From contig NZ_JALAGT010000005.1 in assembly GCF_022712295.1 (NCBI RefSeq), positions 1 to 53,618 of the forward strand: 53,618 nt of DNA, read 5' to 3'. Within the stretch, counting starts at the first letter, position 1; each line of letters starts with the position of its first letter. Source of the stretch: Galactobacter sp. (GTDB lineage Bacteria > Actinomycetota > Actinomycetes > Actinomycetales > Micrococcaceae). Of the stretch, positions 36,810-45,291 are shown one piece after another. Under the pieces are notes generated by a model. The model did not search any database, had not been told where the DNA came from, and saw only the letters and a list, made by a program, of their open reading frames with translations. The position numbers were made by a program, and so were the translations under genes.

Positions 36810-37432
36810 TGGACGTACCTGCTGCACCCGCTCATCCCCTGGGCGAGGACCACCCCTTCGTCCGCGCGGTCCGGTCCCTACCCGCCGCCACGGTGGGCGC
36901 CATCTGGGCGCAGAGCCGCGACGGTTTCATCGGCCGCGGCGGCACCATGCCCTGGCACGCCCCGGAAGACATGAAGAACTTCGCCGCACTCACGTGGGGT
37001 TCTCCGCTGGTCATGGGCCGGCGCACGTGGGAGTCGATCCCGGCCCGTTTCCGCCCGTTCGCCGGGCGCACTTCACTGGTCATCACCTCGCGGCAGACCA
37101 TGGCCGACGACGTGTCCGCCGCCTCCCGACCGGACGCGCCGGCGGAGCCGGCGAGCACGCTGGAGGCCGCCTTGCGGCGCGGAGCCGAGCTCAGCACGTC
37201 GGGCATGGTGTGGGTGGCAGGCGGCGGGCGGGTCTACGCCGACGCTCTGGCCGCCGGTGACTTGGACGCCGCCGTGGTCACAGTCCTGGACCTCGACGTG
37301 CCCGACGGCGACACCCGGGCACCCGCACTCGGGCCCGACTTCACACTCGCGGCGGCCTGGCCCGCCAGGGGATTCCAACGGGGAGACAAAGGCCCCGGCT
37401 ACCGCTTCGAACTGCACCGAAAGGCCAACTGA
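36809..37432 (+). CDS. folA: Dihydrofolate reductase
   Basis: DHFR (207 aa, somewhat long) reduces dihydrofolate with NADPH. The active-site block is AQSRDGFIGRGGTMPWHAPEDM, with the catalytic acidic residue in PED; NADPH contacts include GRRTWESIP and WVAGGGRVYADAL. About 25 N-terminal residues precede the usual family start, and no internal start looks better. The ATG shares one base with the thyA stop (TGATG). Confidence 0.95.
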   Translation: MDVPAAPAHPLGEDHPFVRAVRSLPAATVGAIWAQSRDGFIGRGGTMPWHAPEDMKNFAALTWGSPLVMGRRTWESIPARFRPFAGRTSLVITSRQTMADDVSAASRPDAPAEPASTLEAALRRGAELSTSGMVWVAGGGRVYADALAAGDLDAAVVTVLDLDVPDGDTRAPALGPDFTLAAAWPARGFQRGDKGPGYRFELHRKAN

Positions 37433-37437
37433 CCCTC

Positions 37438-37803
37438 ATGGCTGTCCCTACCGAACCAACCCCATTGGCCCAGCGTCAGGAGACCTGGTTCCTCCTGGGG
37501 TACATGCTGCTGCCCATCCTGGGCCTCGTGTCGGTGGCGATGGGGATCTGGTCCATCATCATCGACCGCAAGATCCTGGGGGTCATCCTCATCGTGGTGG
37601 TGACCCAGGTCTTCGTGTGGGGTGCCGTCTACGCGATCGGCAAGCGCAAGAAGCTCCTTGACCAAGATCTCGCCGCGATCGACGAACAGATGAGCGACGA
37701 AGAGGCCATCGACGCCTTCAACGCACGTGAGGCACTCGAGATCGAGGCGCGCGAGCAAGCAGACGCCGAACGCAAGCGTACGGAGGGAAAGGACGAGGCC
37801 TGA
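37438..37803 (+). CDS. Two-span membrane protein of unknown function
   Basis: A 121-aa protein with two predicted membrane helices (FLLGYMLLPILGLVSVAMGI and ILGVILIVVVTQVFVWGAVY) and a charged, probably helical C-terminal tail of about 50 residues (Glu/Ala/Lys-rich). It begins 5 nt after folA and is likely in the same transcript. No family recognised. Confidence 0.75.
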   Translation: MAVPTEPTPLAQRQETWFLLGYMLLPILGLVSVAMGIWSIIIDRKILGVILIVVVTQVFVWGAVYAIGKRKKLLDQDLAAIDEQMSDEEAIDAFNAREALEIEAREQADAERKRTEGKDEA

Positions 37804-37832
37804 TCACGACGGTGTGACCGGGCCCGTCCATT

Positions 37833-38252
37833 TCATGCAGGGCAGTTGAAGGACCACATCACGCCGAAACGATCGAAGACCTGGCCGTACCAGTCCCCCC
37901 ACGGTGCCTGCTCGAAGGGCAGGTTGATGCTCCCGCCACCGCCCTGGAGCCCGGCGATCAGCTCCCGCGCCTCGTCTGGGGTGTCCGTGGTGTAGAGCAG
38001 CGAGTACACGGTGTCCCTGATGGGGTTGTCGCGCTCGTCCGGCATGGCATCCGCCCCGGAGATGGTGCCGCCGGGCAGGGTCAGGGTCGCGTGCGCAACC
38101 CAGTTGGGATCCGGCTCGAAGGGCAGGCCCGGCATCGGATTGTCACCATACGTGATCAACTCGAGTTCACCGCCGAAGACCTCCTGCCAGTGTTTCATGG
38201 CCTCTGCTGCGTTGCCGGGGAGTGCGATGTAGGTTGCCAGATTCTTGGTCAT
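37833..38252 (-). CDS. VOC/PhnB-like protein
   Basis: A 139-aa protein of the vicinal-oxygen-chelate (glyoxalase) superfamily, PhnB-like branch. Typical features are YIALPGNAAEAMKHWQEVFG, the mid-protein GGTISGADAMPDE and the ending APWGDWYGQVFDRFGVMWSF. Members include demethylubiquinone-like and uncharacterised enzymes; the role is unknown. A longer frame upstream is basic and unlikely. It converges with the membrane-protein gene across about 30 bp. Confidence 0.82.
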   Translation of the reverse strand: MTKNLATYIALPGNAAEAMKHWQEVFGGELELITYGDNPMPGLPFEPDPNWVAHATLTLPGGTISGADAMPDERDNPIRDTVYSLLYTTDTPDEARELIAGLQGGGGSINLPFEQAPWGDWYGQVFDRFGVMWSFNCPA

Positions 38253-38413
38253 GATGATCGTGTCCTCATCAGGTCGGTTCGCTGAGGCGTTCGGGGACGG
38301 CTTCGGACGCCTGCAAGTATGCCGTGCACGGTGGGTGGAGGGAAGGGCCGTCACAGTGCGTTGGTCCCGTCACACGTTCGGGCCAATGCTCGTGGAATCC
38401 GTAGCATGGAGGC

Positions 38414-39538
38414 ATGACTTCACAGGCAGTAGGATTCGTCGGTTATCGCGGCATGGTGGGCTCCGTGCTCATGCAGCGCCTGCAGGAGGAGGGCGACTTC
38501 TCCTCCATCGATCCCGTCTTCTTCTCCACTTCCCAGGCCGGAGCGCCCGCCCCGGCCTTCGCCTCCGCCGCGCCCGCGCTGAAGGACGCCCATGACCTCG
38601 ACGAGTTGGCGAAGCTGCCCATCATCGTCACGACCCAGGGCGGCGACTACACCACTGCGGTGCATTCGCGCCTGCGGGCCTCGGGCTGGGACGGGATCTG
38701 GATCGACGCGGCCTCCACGCTGCGCACGGCCGAGGATTCCATCATCGTGCTCGATCCCGTCAATCGTGACGTGATCGATGCAGGCCTGGACCGCGGAACC
38801 AAGGACTATGTGGGCGGCAACTGCACCGTATCCTGCATGCTCATGGGCCTCGGCGGGCTCTTCCGCAACGGCCTCGTCGAGTGGGCCACCTCCATGACCT
38901 ACCAGGCTGCTTCGGGCGGCGGCGCCCGCCACATGCGGGAACTGCTCACCCAGTTCGGCGAGATCAACGCGTCCGTCAGCGCTGAACTGGCCGACCCGGC
39001 GTCGGCCATCCTGGACATCGACCGCAAGGTGCTGGCCAAGCAGCGCTCAGGTGAGCTCGATGCCACGCAGTTCGGCGTGCCGCTGGCAGGCAACCTGATC
39101 CCGTGGATCGACAAGGATCTGGGCAACGGTCAGTCCAAGGAGGAGTGGAAGGCCGGAGTCGAGACCAACAAGATCCTGGGTCGCTCCGAGGCGGACAAGG
39201 TCATCGTGGACGGCCTCTGCGTCCGCATCGGCGCCATGCGCTCCCACTCTCAGGCGCTGACCATCAAACTGCGTGAGGACGTCTCCCTCGACGAGGTGTC
39301 CCGCCTGCTGGATGAGGACAACGAGTGGTCCAAGGTGGTTCCCAACACGCGTGAGGCCTCCATGGAGGATCTGACCCCGGTGGCCTCCTCGGGCACGCTC
39401 ACGGTGCCGGTCGGTCGCCTGCGGCAGCTCGAGATGGGCTCCCAGTACATCTCTGCCTTCACCGTGGGTGATCAGCTGCTCTGGGGCGCGGCCGAGCCGC
39501 TGCGCCGCATGCTGGCCATCGCTCAGGGTCGGCTGTAG
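38414..39538 (+). CDS. asd: Aspartate-semialdehyde dehydrogenase
   Basis: Asd (374 aa) reduces aspartyl phosphate to aspartate semialdehyde for lysine, threonine, methionine and diaminopimelate. The N-terminal NADP motif GFVGYRGMVGSVLMQRL and PVFFSTSQ, and the catalytic Cys in GGNCTVSCMLMGL, are those of the enterobacterial-type enzyme rather than the shorter (about 340 aa) form common in actinobacteria. TAGCAT (38402-38407) lies 6 nt before the ATG. No aspartokinase is adjacent. A strong terminator follows. Confidence 0.95.
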   Translation: MTSQAVGFVGYRGMVGSVLMQRLQEEGDFSSIDPVFFSTSQAGAPAPAFASAAPALKDAHDLDELAKLPIIVTTQGGDYTTAVHSRLRASGWDGIWIDAASTLRTAEDSIIVLDPVNRDVIDAGLDRGTKDYVGGNCTVSCMLMGLGGLFRNGLVEWATSMTYQAASGGGARHMRELLTQFGEINASVSAELADPASAILDIDRKVLAKQRSGELDATQFGVPLAGNLIPWIDKDLGNGQSKEEWKAGVETNKILGRSEADKVIVDGLCVRIGAMRSHSQALTIKLREDVSLDEVSRLLDEDNEWSKVVPNTREASMEDLTPVASSGTLTVPVGRLRQLEMGSQYISAFTVGDQLLWGAAEPLRRMLAIAQGRL

Positions 39539-39554
39539 TACCCAGTGAACGACG

Positions 39555-39597
39555 AAAGCCAAGGCGGTGAGGGTTCTCCCTCACCGCCTTGGCTTTT
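39555..39597. terminator. Bidirectional terminator between asd and murB
   Basis: A 19-bp perfect stem (39555-39573 with 39578-39596) with loop TTCT. Because the arms begin with AAA and end in TTTT, it works as an intrinsic terminator on both strands, serving the convergent asd and murB. Confidence 0.9.
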
Positions 39598-39622
39598 CCC
39601 GGCGTATCACCGGCCAGGAATG

Positions 39623-40705
39623 TCAGAGCGTGCAGCCCACCAGCTGCGGCTCGTGCTCCAGCCTGATCCCCCAGGCCTGCTCCACCCCGTCACGCACGGC
39701 ACGCGCGATGGCGAGGATGTCCTCGCTGGAGGCCTCACCGCGGTTGGTGACGGCAAGCGCGTGCTTGGTGGACAGTGATGCCCGGCCTCCGGCGATGGCC
39801 TGGCCAGGAGTGCCTTCCAGACCGAAGCCCTTGTGGAAGCCAGCGTGGTCGATCAACCACGCTGCGGAGAGCTTGACCCGGTCGGAGGACTCGGGGACCG
39901 GGAACCGTGGTGCGTCCTCCGGGAGGGACGCCGCGCTGTCCTTGGTCACGATGGGGTTCGTGAAGAAGGAACCGCAGGATCGAGTGTCCGCGTCTTCCGG
40001 GTCAAGCACCATCCCCTTGGAACCGCGCAGGCGCAGCACTGTCTGGCGCACCAGTGCGGCCGGGACGCGATCGCCCAGTTCCACACCGAGTGCGTCGGCC
40101 AGCTGTTGGTAGGCCACGGGGCGGCCCTCCTCCGTGGCGAAGAGCTGGAAGGTCACCGCCAGCACCACATAGCGCGGGGCGCCATGGTCGATGCTGCGCT
40201 TGATCATGGAGTCGCGGTACTCCAGGCGAAGATCGCCCACTCCGAGTTCCTTGACCTGGTCCGTACCGCGGTCGTACACGGTGACGCGGACCAGGCGCTG
40301 CGACACATCCGCGCCGTACGCTCCGACATTCTGGACCGGAGTCGCGCCGGACGAACCCGGGATCCCGGAGAGCGCCTCGAGGCCGGAGAAGCCCTCCATG
40401 ACGCTCTGCTCCACGAACTCGTCCCAAGGGTGGCCTGCCTCCACCGTGACCAGGCTGGACCCGGACGTGGGATCGACCTCCCCGAAGTCCACTCCCCTGG
40501 TCGCGATGCGGACCACGGTGCCGTGGAACCCAGCATCGTCCACCACGAGATTGGAGCCGCCGCCGACGATCAGCAGCGGGGTGTGTTCCGCGTCCGCGGC
40601 ACGGATGGCGTCCACGACGGCCTCGCGGTCTTCGGCCTCCAGAAGTGTGGTTGCGGGGCCTCCGACGCCCATGGTGGTCAGGGAACTCAGGCGGGTTTCC
40701 GTCAC
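39623..40705 (-). CDS. murB: UDP-N-acetylmuramate dehydrogenase (MurB)
   Basis: MurB (360 aa) reduces UDP-GlcNAc-enolpyruvate to UDP-MurNAc with FAD and NADPH. FAD-binding segments LLIVGGGSNLVVDDAGF and SGIPGSSGATPVQNVGAYG are present, with the catalytic Ser in SCGSFFTNPI, the type I arrangement. The start is GTG, overlapping the stop of the upstream MaoC gene (GTGA), so it is the last gene of a four-gene operon. Confidence 0.96.
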   Translation of the reverse strand: MTETRLSSLTTMGVGGPATTLLEAEDREAVVDAIRAADAEHTPLLIVGGGSNLVVDDAGFHGTVVRIATRGVDFGEVDPTSGSSLVTVEAGHPWDEFVEQSVMEGFSGLEALSGIPGSSGATPVQNVGAYGADVSQRLVRVTVYDRGTDQVKELGVGDLRLEYRDSMIKRSIDHGAPRYVVLAVTFQLFATEEGRPVAYQQLADALGVELGDRVPAALVRQTVLRLRGSKGMVLDPEDADTRSCGSFFTNPIVTKDSAASLPEDAPRFPVPESSDRVKLSAAWLIDHAGFHKGFGLEGTPGQAIAGGRASLSTKHALAVTNRGEASSEDILAIARAVRDGVEQAWGIRLEHEPQLVGCTL

Positions 40706-41169
40706 GCGGCGGCCCCTGCGGTCCCCAGCGCCACGAGGGCCTGCGCCTTGGTGAGCACCTTCTCGTCGCCGAGGGTGACGGTCAGGTCCACCCGGACGGT
40801 ACCGGCCTCCGGGTCCACCTTCCCCACCGTGCCGACCACGGCGATCTCTGTGCCCTCGGCGTCAGAGGGGTTGGAACCCTCCGGGTCCGCGACGGGGATC
40901 ATGGCCGCGAAACGCGTCTGATAGTCCACGATGGCGGTGGGGTCCCCCGCCCAATCGGTCACAGCTTGGACCACGGTGCCCATGGTCAGCATGCCGTGGG
41001 CGATGACGCCGGGCAGTCCAACCTCCGTGGCGAAGCGGTCGTTCCAGTGGATGGGGTTCAGGTCCCCCGAGGCACCCGCGTAACGGACCAGGTCCCCGCG
41101 GTTGAAGGAGTACGTGGTGGAGAAGAGCTGCTGGCCCTTCTCCAAGGTCGCGATGCTGAGCGTGGTCAT
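40702..41169 (-). CDS. MaoC-like hotdog dehydratase (HadB-like)
   Basis: A 155-aa hotdog-fold protein. The hydratase motif is YAGASGDLNPIHWNDRFA (catalytic Asp and His), followed by GVIAHGMLTMG. It corresponds to the catalytic partner of heterodimeric (R)-hydratases such as HadB. With the MaoC-type protein encoded 1 nt upstream it probably forms a heterodimer acting on enoyl or 3-hydroxyacyl thioesters; the substrate is unknown. Confidence 0.82.
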   Translation of the reverse strand: MTTLSIATLEKGQQLFSTTYSFNRGDLVRYAGASGDLNPIHWNDRFATEVGLPGVIAHGMLTMGTVVQAVTDWAGDPTAIVDYQTRFAAMIPVADPEGSNPSDAEGTEIAVVGTVGKVDPEAGTVRVDLTVTLGDEKVLTKAQALVALGTAGAAA

Positions 41170-41170
41170 A

Positions 41171-41617
41171 TCAGTCCTCTCCTCGGACCATCAGGGTGGA
41201 GAGCACGGTGGAGACCGGCTCGCCCGCGGCATCCACGAGCTCCGTGCGAGTGGTGACCATGCCACCGGTGCCGACGGCACGGGCGCGGTCCACGTGTACG
41301 GTCGCGGTGATCTCGTCGCCAGCCACGATGGGTCGGTGGTGCGTGAAACGTTCCTCGGCGTGCACAACGCGTGAGAAGTCGATCCCGGAGGCCGGATCGG
41401 TGATGTAGGCGGCCTCCGCCTGTTGGGCGATGATCACGGCGAAGGTCGGAGCCGCGACGAGATCCGCGTGCCCGGCCGCATGGGCGGCGTCGATGTCGGT
41501 GTGCACGGGGTGGGTTGCACCCACGGCGAGCGCGAACTCCCGAAGCTTCTCCCGTCCCACTTGATAAGGCGCAGCGGGCGGATAGGCACTGCCCTGCAAT
41601 TCCGTGTTGATGCTCAA
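41171..41617 (-). CDS. MaoC-like N-terminal hotdog protein (HadA-like)
   Basis: A 148-aa hotdog-fold protein with YQVGREKLREFALAVGATHP and PTFAVIIAQQAE, typical of the non-catalytic or accessory MaoC partner (HadA). The only sensible start is TTG (complement 41615-41617), preceded by AGGGGAG and overlapping the upstream stop as TTGA; no ATG or GTG lies near the family N-terminus. It is followed by its HadB-like partner after 1 nt. Confidence 0.78.
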   Translation of the reverse strand: MSINTELQGSAYPPAAPYQVGREKLREFALAVGATHPVHTDIDAAHAAGHADLVAAPTFAVIIAQQAEAAYITDPASGIDFSRVVHAEERFTHHRPIVAGDEITATVHVDRARAVGTGGMVTTRTELVDAAGEPVSTVLSTLMVRGED

Positions 41618-41874
41618 CGCTTGCTCCCCTTCCGGGTGTCTGATTTCTGTGGGGTCCGGGAACGCAGCGTCTGACGCGCGGCGGAGAAGCGTACAACGTA
41701 ACCCACCAGGTGGGTCACGATGCCCAGAGCCATCATCCCGACACCGGTGAAGATCACGAACTTGGCGTCCGTTGCGACGCCGATCATCGCGACGACGATC
41801 CCCAGTCCCATCAGGGACAACGCCCCGAGCAAGGTCACCTTCGTCGCGGTGGAGGCCGTCTCCCAATCCAACAT
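41614..41874 (-). CDS. Two-span small membrane protein
   Basis: An 86-aa protein with two hydrophobic segments (VTLLGALSLMGLGIVVAMIG and FVIFTGVGMMALGIVTHLVG) and a basic C-terminus (RSRTPQKSDTRKGSKR). Its stop overlaps the TTG of the HadA-like gene, so translation is coupled. TAGACT (complement 41881-41886) lies 6 nt before the ATG, making it the likely leaderless first gene of the operon ending in murB. Function unknown. Confidence 0.75.
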   Translation of the reverse strand: MLDWETASTATKVTLLGALSLMGLGIVVAMIGVATDAKFVIFTGVGMMALGIVTHLVGYVVRFSAARQTLRSRTPQKSDTRKGSKR

Positions 41875-42009
41875 GCCCCCAGTCTACGGGCAGGCGGATG
41901 CTTGACCGGCAGGACTCCCTTTCCTAGGTTTGGTCTTGCCGAATACGGTGCGCGAGCGTCCCCGTGCCGTCTCACTGACTTTTGTGACCCCATTCGTGGG
42001 AAGGACACC

Positions 42010-45000
42010 GTGACCAGCAATTTCCCCCTCCGGCTGCGTGATCTCCGTGCGGTGCTGTTCGACCTCGACGGCGTACTCACCCCCACGGCAGACGTGCACA
42101 CAGCTGCATGGAAGGCCACTTTCACCGACCTCTTCGCCCATGTGGGGTTGGATTCCGTCTTCACCGACGACGACTACCTGCATCTGGTGGACGGCAAACC
42201 GCGCTACGACGGTGTCCGCTCCGTGCTGCTGGACCGCGGTATCGATCTGCCGGAGGGGACCCCTGAGGACACTCCCGGCTTCGGAACCGTCTGTGCGGTG
42301 GGAAACCAGAAGAACACGGCCTTCCGTCACATCCTCGATACAGAGGGAGTGGCCCCGTACGAGGGTTCCTTGGCCTTCCTGGATCATGTGGTGGAGTGCG
42401 GCCTCGAGGTGGCTGTGGTCTCCTCGTCCCGCAACGCCCGCTCCGTGTTGGCCGCGGCCGAGATCGACCACCGTTTCAGCGTGATCGTCGATGGGATCGT
42501 CGCCGCAGAGCAGGGACTGCCAGGCAAACCGGCACCTGACACCTACCTGGCCGGGGCTGAAGAACTCGGCTGGCTTCCCGAGGAATGCATCGTGGTGGAG
42601 GATGCCGTCTCCGGCGTTCGGTCCGGCGCGGCAGGCGGCTTCGGACTCGTGGTGGGTGTGGCCCGGGAGGCCTCACCTGCCATCCTCGAGGCGGCAGGAG
42701 CCGACGTCGTGGTGAACGACCTCGGCGAACTCGTGATGGACAACCAGAATGCCGACGCCGACCCCTGGTCCCTGTCCACCGCGCGCGCCGAGCGCTCCCC
42801 CTCCCCGGAGGACGAGACCGTCTTCGCGACCGGTAACGGCTACCTCGGCGTGAAGTGGCAGGGAGCTGACGGCGGACGTCAGCGCGAGGGCACCTTCATC
42901 AACGGACTCTACGAGGCATGGAAGATCACCTACCCAGAGAACTCCTACGGTCAGGCCGAGTCCGGGCAGACCATGATCGCCGCCCCTGACGCGGCCGGTT
43001 TCCTCATCTACGTGGACGACGAGGCCCTGGAACTGGGCCGCACCGAGGTCGACTTCACCGACACGCGGATCGACTTCGGCGACGGCACCTTGACCAGTAC
43101 GACGCAGTGGCGCACCGCCCGCGGTGACCGCGTCAACGTGAAGGTCCGGCAATTGGTCTCCTTCGAGCAACGTCACCTGGCCATGTACGAATACACGGTC
43201 CGCCCGCTCGATCGCGCCGCCCACATCCATTTGCGATCCACCTTGGTGGATCCCGGCGCCGCGGATGCGGTGCCGTCCCCCGCGCAGTCCGACGACGCGT
43301 CGGCCACTATCGCCGATCCCCGCAAGTCCGAACGCACGGCGGAGCACCCGCTGGTCCCGTCAGGGGCGAATCATGAGGAGGACACCGATGTGCTCTCCTT
43401 CCGCGTCCGCAACTCCGGCATGACCGTGGCCGCGGCAGCAGCTCACGACTTCCGCTACCCGTCCGGCGATCATCATCATCCCCGCACCGGTACCCGCAGG
43501 GCCGAGGATCGGGTGGATACCTGGGCGGACATCGATCTGGAGCCGGGGCAGAGCATCCGGCTGGTCAAGTACGTCACCTATCACTCCTCCCGGCGTCAAT
43601 CCGCCCTGGAGATGCGCGAGCGTGCGCTGCGCTCCGTCAAGGGCGCACAACGAATCGGCGTGTCCGATCTCTATCGACAGCAGCGCCGCTGGGCGCAGGG
43701 CTTCTGGGAGCGCTCGGACGTCGAGATCCACGGTGTTGACGCCAAGCAGCAGCGTTCCGTGCGTTGGAACTTGTGGCAGTTGGCCCAGGCCTCGGCCCGC
43801 GCGGACGGGCTGGGGATCTCCGCCAAGGGGGTCAGCGGCAACGGCTACTCCGGCCACTATTTCTGGGACACGGAGATCTTCGTGGTCCCGTTCCTGACGT
43901 ACACGAACCCGCAGTGGGCACGCAATGCCCTGCGGGCGCGCGTCAACATGCTGCCCAAGGCCCGCATGAGAGCCCGACAGTTGGCCGAACACGGCGCGTT
44001 GTTCCCGTGGCGAACCATCAACGGCGACGAGGCAGGCGCATACTTCCCCGCCGGAACCGCCCAGTACCATATCAACGCGGACATCGCGGCGGCCATGGCC
44101 CAGTACATCCGGGTGGCCGACGACCCCGAATTCCTGTCCCACGGCGGGGCGCAGGTCCTGGTGGAGACGGCCCGATTGTGGACCTCACTCGGATTCTGGA
44201 GGACCTCCTCCGACGGACGGCACTTCCACATCCACGGCGTCACCGGACCCGACGAATACACGGCGCTGGTCAACGACAACACGTACACCAACGTCATGGC
44301 TGCGTTCAATCTGCAGGTCGCTGCCTACGTGGTGCGGAGCATGCAGAAGCGCAGTCCCGCACGCTACACCGAGTTGGCCGAGGCCGTGCAACTGGATTCG
44401 GCCGAGCCCGACGCCTGGGCCGCCGCGGCCGAGGGGATGTACGTGGGCTACGACGAGAACCTCGGCATCCACCCGCAGGACGAGTCCTTCCTCGACAAGG
44501 AGGTCTGGGACGTTCCAGGGACACCCCAGCGCCGTAGGCCGCTGCTGTTGCACTACCATCCGTTGGTGCTCTACAGGTACCAGGTGCTCAAGCAGGCGGA
44601 CACGGTCCTCGCCTTGCTGCTGCGCTCCTCACGCTTCACCCTGGAGCAGAAGAAGGCCGACTTCGACTATTACGACCCGCTGACCACCGGAGACTCCACG
44701 TTGTCTGCAGCGGTCCAGTCCATCATCGCGGCCGAAGTCGGATACGCGGATCTCGCGCTGGAGTACTTCGAGCACGCACTGCGTGTGGACCTGGACAACC
44801 TGCACCGCAATACGTCCGACGGCGTGCATGTGGCCTCCACCGGCGGGGTGTGGGCTGCCTTGGTGAACGGCTTTGCCGGGCTTCGCGACGACGACGGTTC
44901 ATGGCGCTTCTCCCCACGGCTTCCTGCATCCTGGGAGGGGCTCACGTTCCGGCTGGCCCGGGCAGGGACCAGGGTGCGGTTCCGATTGACCTCCTCCGCG

Positions 45001-45201
45001 TTGGAGGCGGAAGTGGAGCTGGGGTCACGCCCGGTGACGTTCTTCGTCGGTTCGCAGGCCTATGAGGTGGTGCTGGACGGCGGCCCCGTCACCGTCGCCT
45101 TGGCCGATCAGGGTCCGGTGCTGCCGGGCCGCCCATCCTTCTCCCACATGACCCGACTCAAGCGCGAGGACGGCTCCGTCATGGGGCCCACGCTGCCGTG
45201 A
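42010..45201 (+). CDS. Fusion of beta-phosphoglucomutase (HAD) and GH65 disaccharide phosphorylase
   Basis: A single 1063-aa protein. Residues about 12-235 form a HAD beta-phosphoglucomutase domain: VLFDLDGVLTPTADVH (Asp18, Asp20), VVSSSRN, GKPAPDTYL and VVEDAVSGV. Residues about 250-1060 form a GH65 domain with the beta-sandwich, (alpha/alpha)6 barrel and the catalytic acid in GVTGPDEYT (Glu749); YYDPLTTGDSTLSAAVQSI is also typical. GH65 enzymes phosphorolyse maltose, trehalose or kojibiose-type sugars to beta-glucose 1-phosphate, which beta-PGM turns into glucose 6-phosphate, so both steps could occur in one polypeptide. The GTG start follows AAGGA. The exact disaccharide is not evident. 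Confidence 0.9.
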   Translation: MTSNFPLRLRDLRAVLFDLDGVLTPTADVHTAAWKATFTDLFAHVGLDSVFTDDDYLHLVDGKPRYDGVRSVLLDRGIDLPEGTPEDTPGFGTVCAVGNQKNTAFRHILDTEGVAPYEGSLAFLDHVVECGLEVAVVSSSRNARSVLAAAEIDHRFSVIVDGIVAAEQGLPGKPAPDTYLAGAEELGWLPEECIVVEDAVSGVRSGAAGGFGLVVGVAREASPAILEAAGADVVVNDLGELVMDNQNADADPWSLSTARAERSPSPEDETVFATGNGYLGVKWQGADGGRQREGTFINGLYEAWKITYPENSYGQAESGQTMIAAPDAAGFLIYVDDEALELGRTEVDFTDTRIDFGDGTLTSTTQWRTARGDRVNVKVRQLVSFEQRHLAMYEYTVRPLDRAAHIHLRSTLVDPGAADAVPSPAQSDDASATIADPRKSERTAEHPLVPSGANHEEDTDVLSFRVRNSGMTVAAAAAHDFRYPSGDHHHPRTGTRRAEDRVDTWADIDLEPGQSIRLVKYVTYHSSRRQSALEMRERALRSVKGAQRIGVSDLYRQQRRWAQGFWERSDVEIHGVDAKQQRSVRWNLWQLAQASARADGLGISAKGVSGNGYSGHYFWDTEIFVVPFLTYTNPQWARNALRARVNMLPKARMRARQLAEHGALFPWRTINGDEAGAYFPAGTAQYHINADIAAAMAQYIRVADDPEFLSHGGAQVLVETARLWTSLGFWRTSSDGRHFHIHGVTGPDEYTALVNDNTYTNVMAAFNLQVAAYVVRSMQKRSPARYTELAEAVQLDSAEPDAWAAAAEGMYVGYDENLGIHPQDESFLDKEVWDVPGTPQRRRPLLLHYHPLVLYRYQVLKQADTVLALLLRSSRFTLEQKKADFDYYDPLTTGDSTLSAAVQSIIAAEVGYADLALEYFEHALRVDLDNLHRNTSDGVHVASTGGVWAALVNGFAGLRDDDGSWRFSPRLPASWEGLTFRLARAGTRVRFRLTSSALEAEVELGSRPVTFFVGSQAYEVVLDGGPVTVALADQGPVLPGRPSFSHMTRLKREDGSVMGPTLP

Positions 45202-45291
45202 CCGGTGTTGGGACACGCGGATTCACTGCGCTCGGCCGGTTATGCGGTAGCTAGGAACTCAGCGATCGGGAGATATACGTAGCATGGCGGC

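Noticed and set aside
41710..42009. 100-codon N-terminal extension of the HAD-GH65 fusion
   Set aside because: It runs antisense across the small membrane protein and its promoter; the HAD domain and an AAGGA site begin at 42010.
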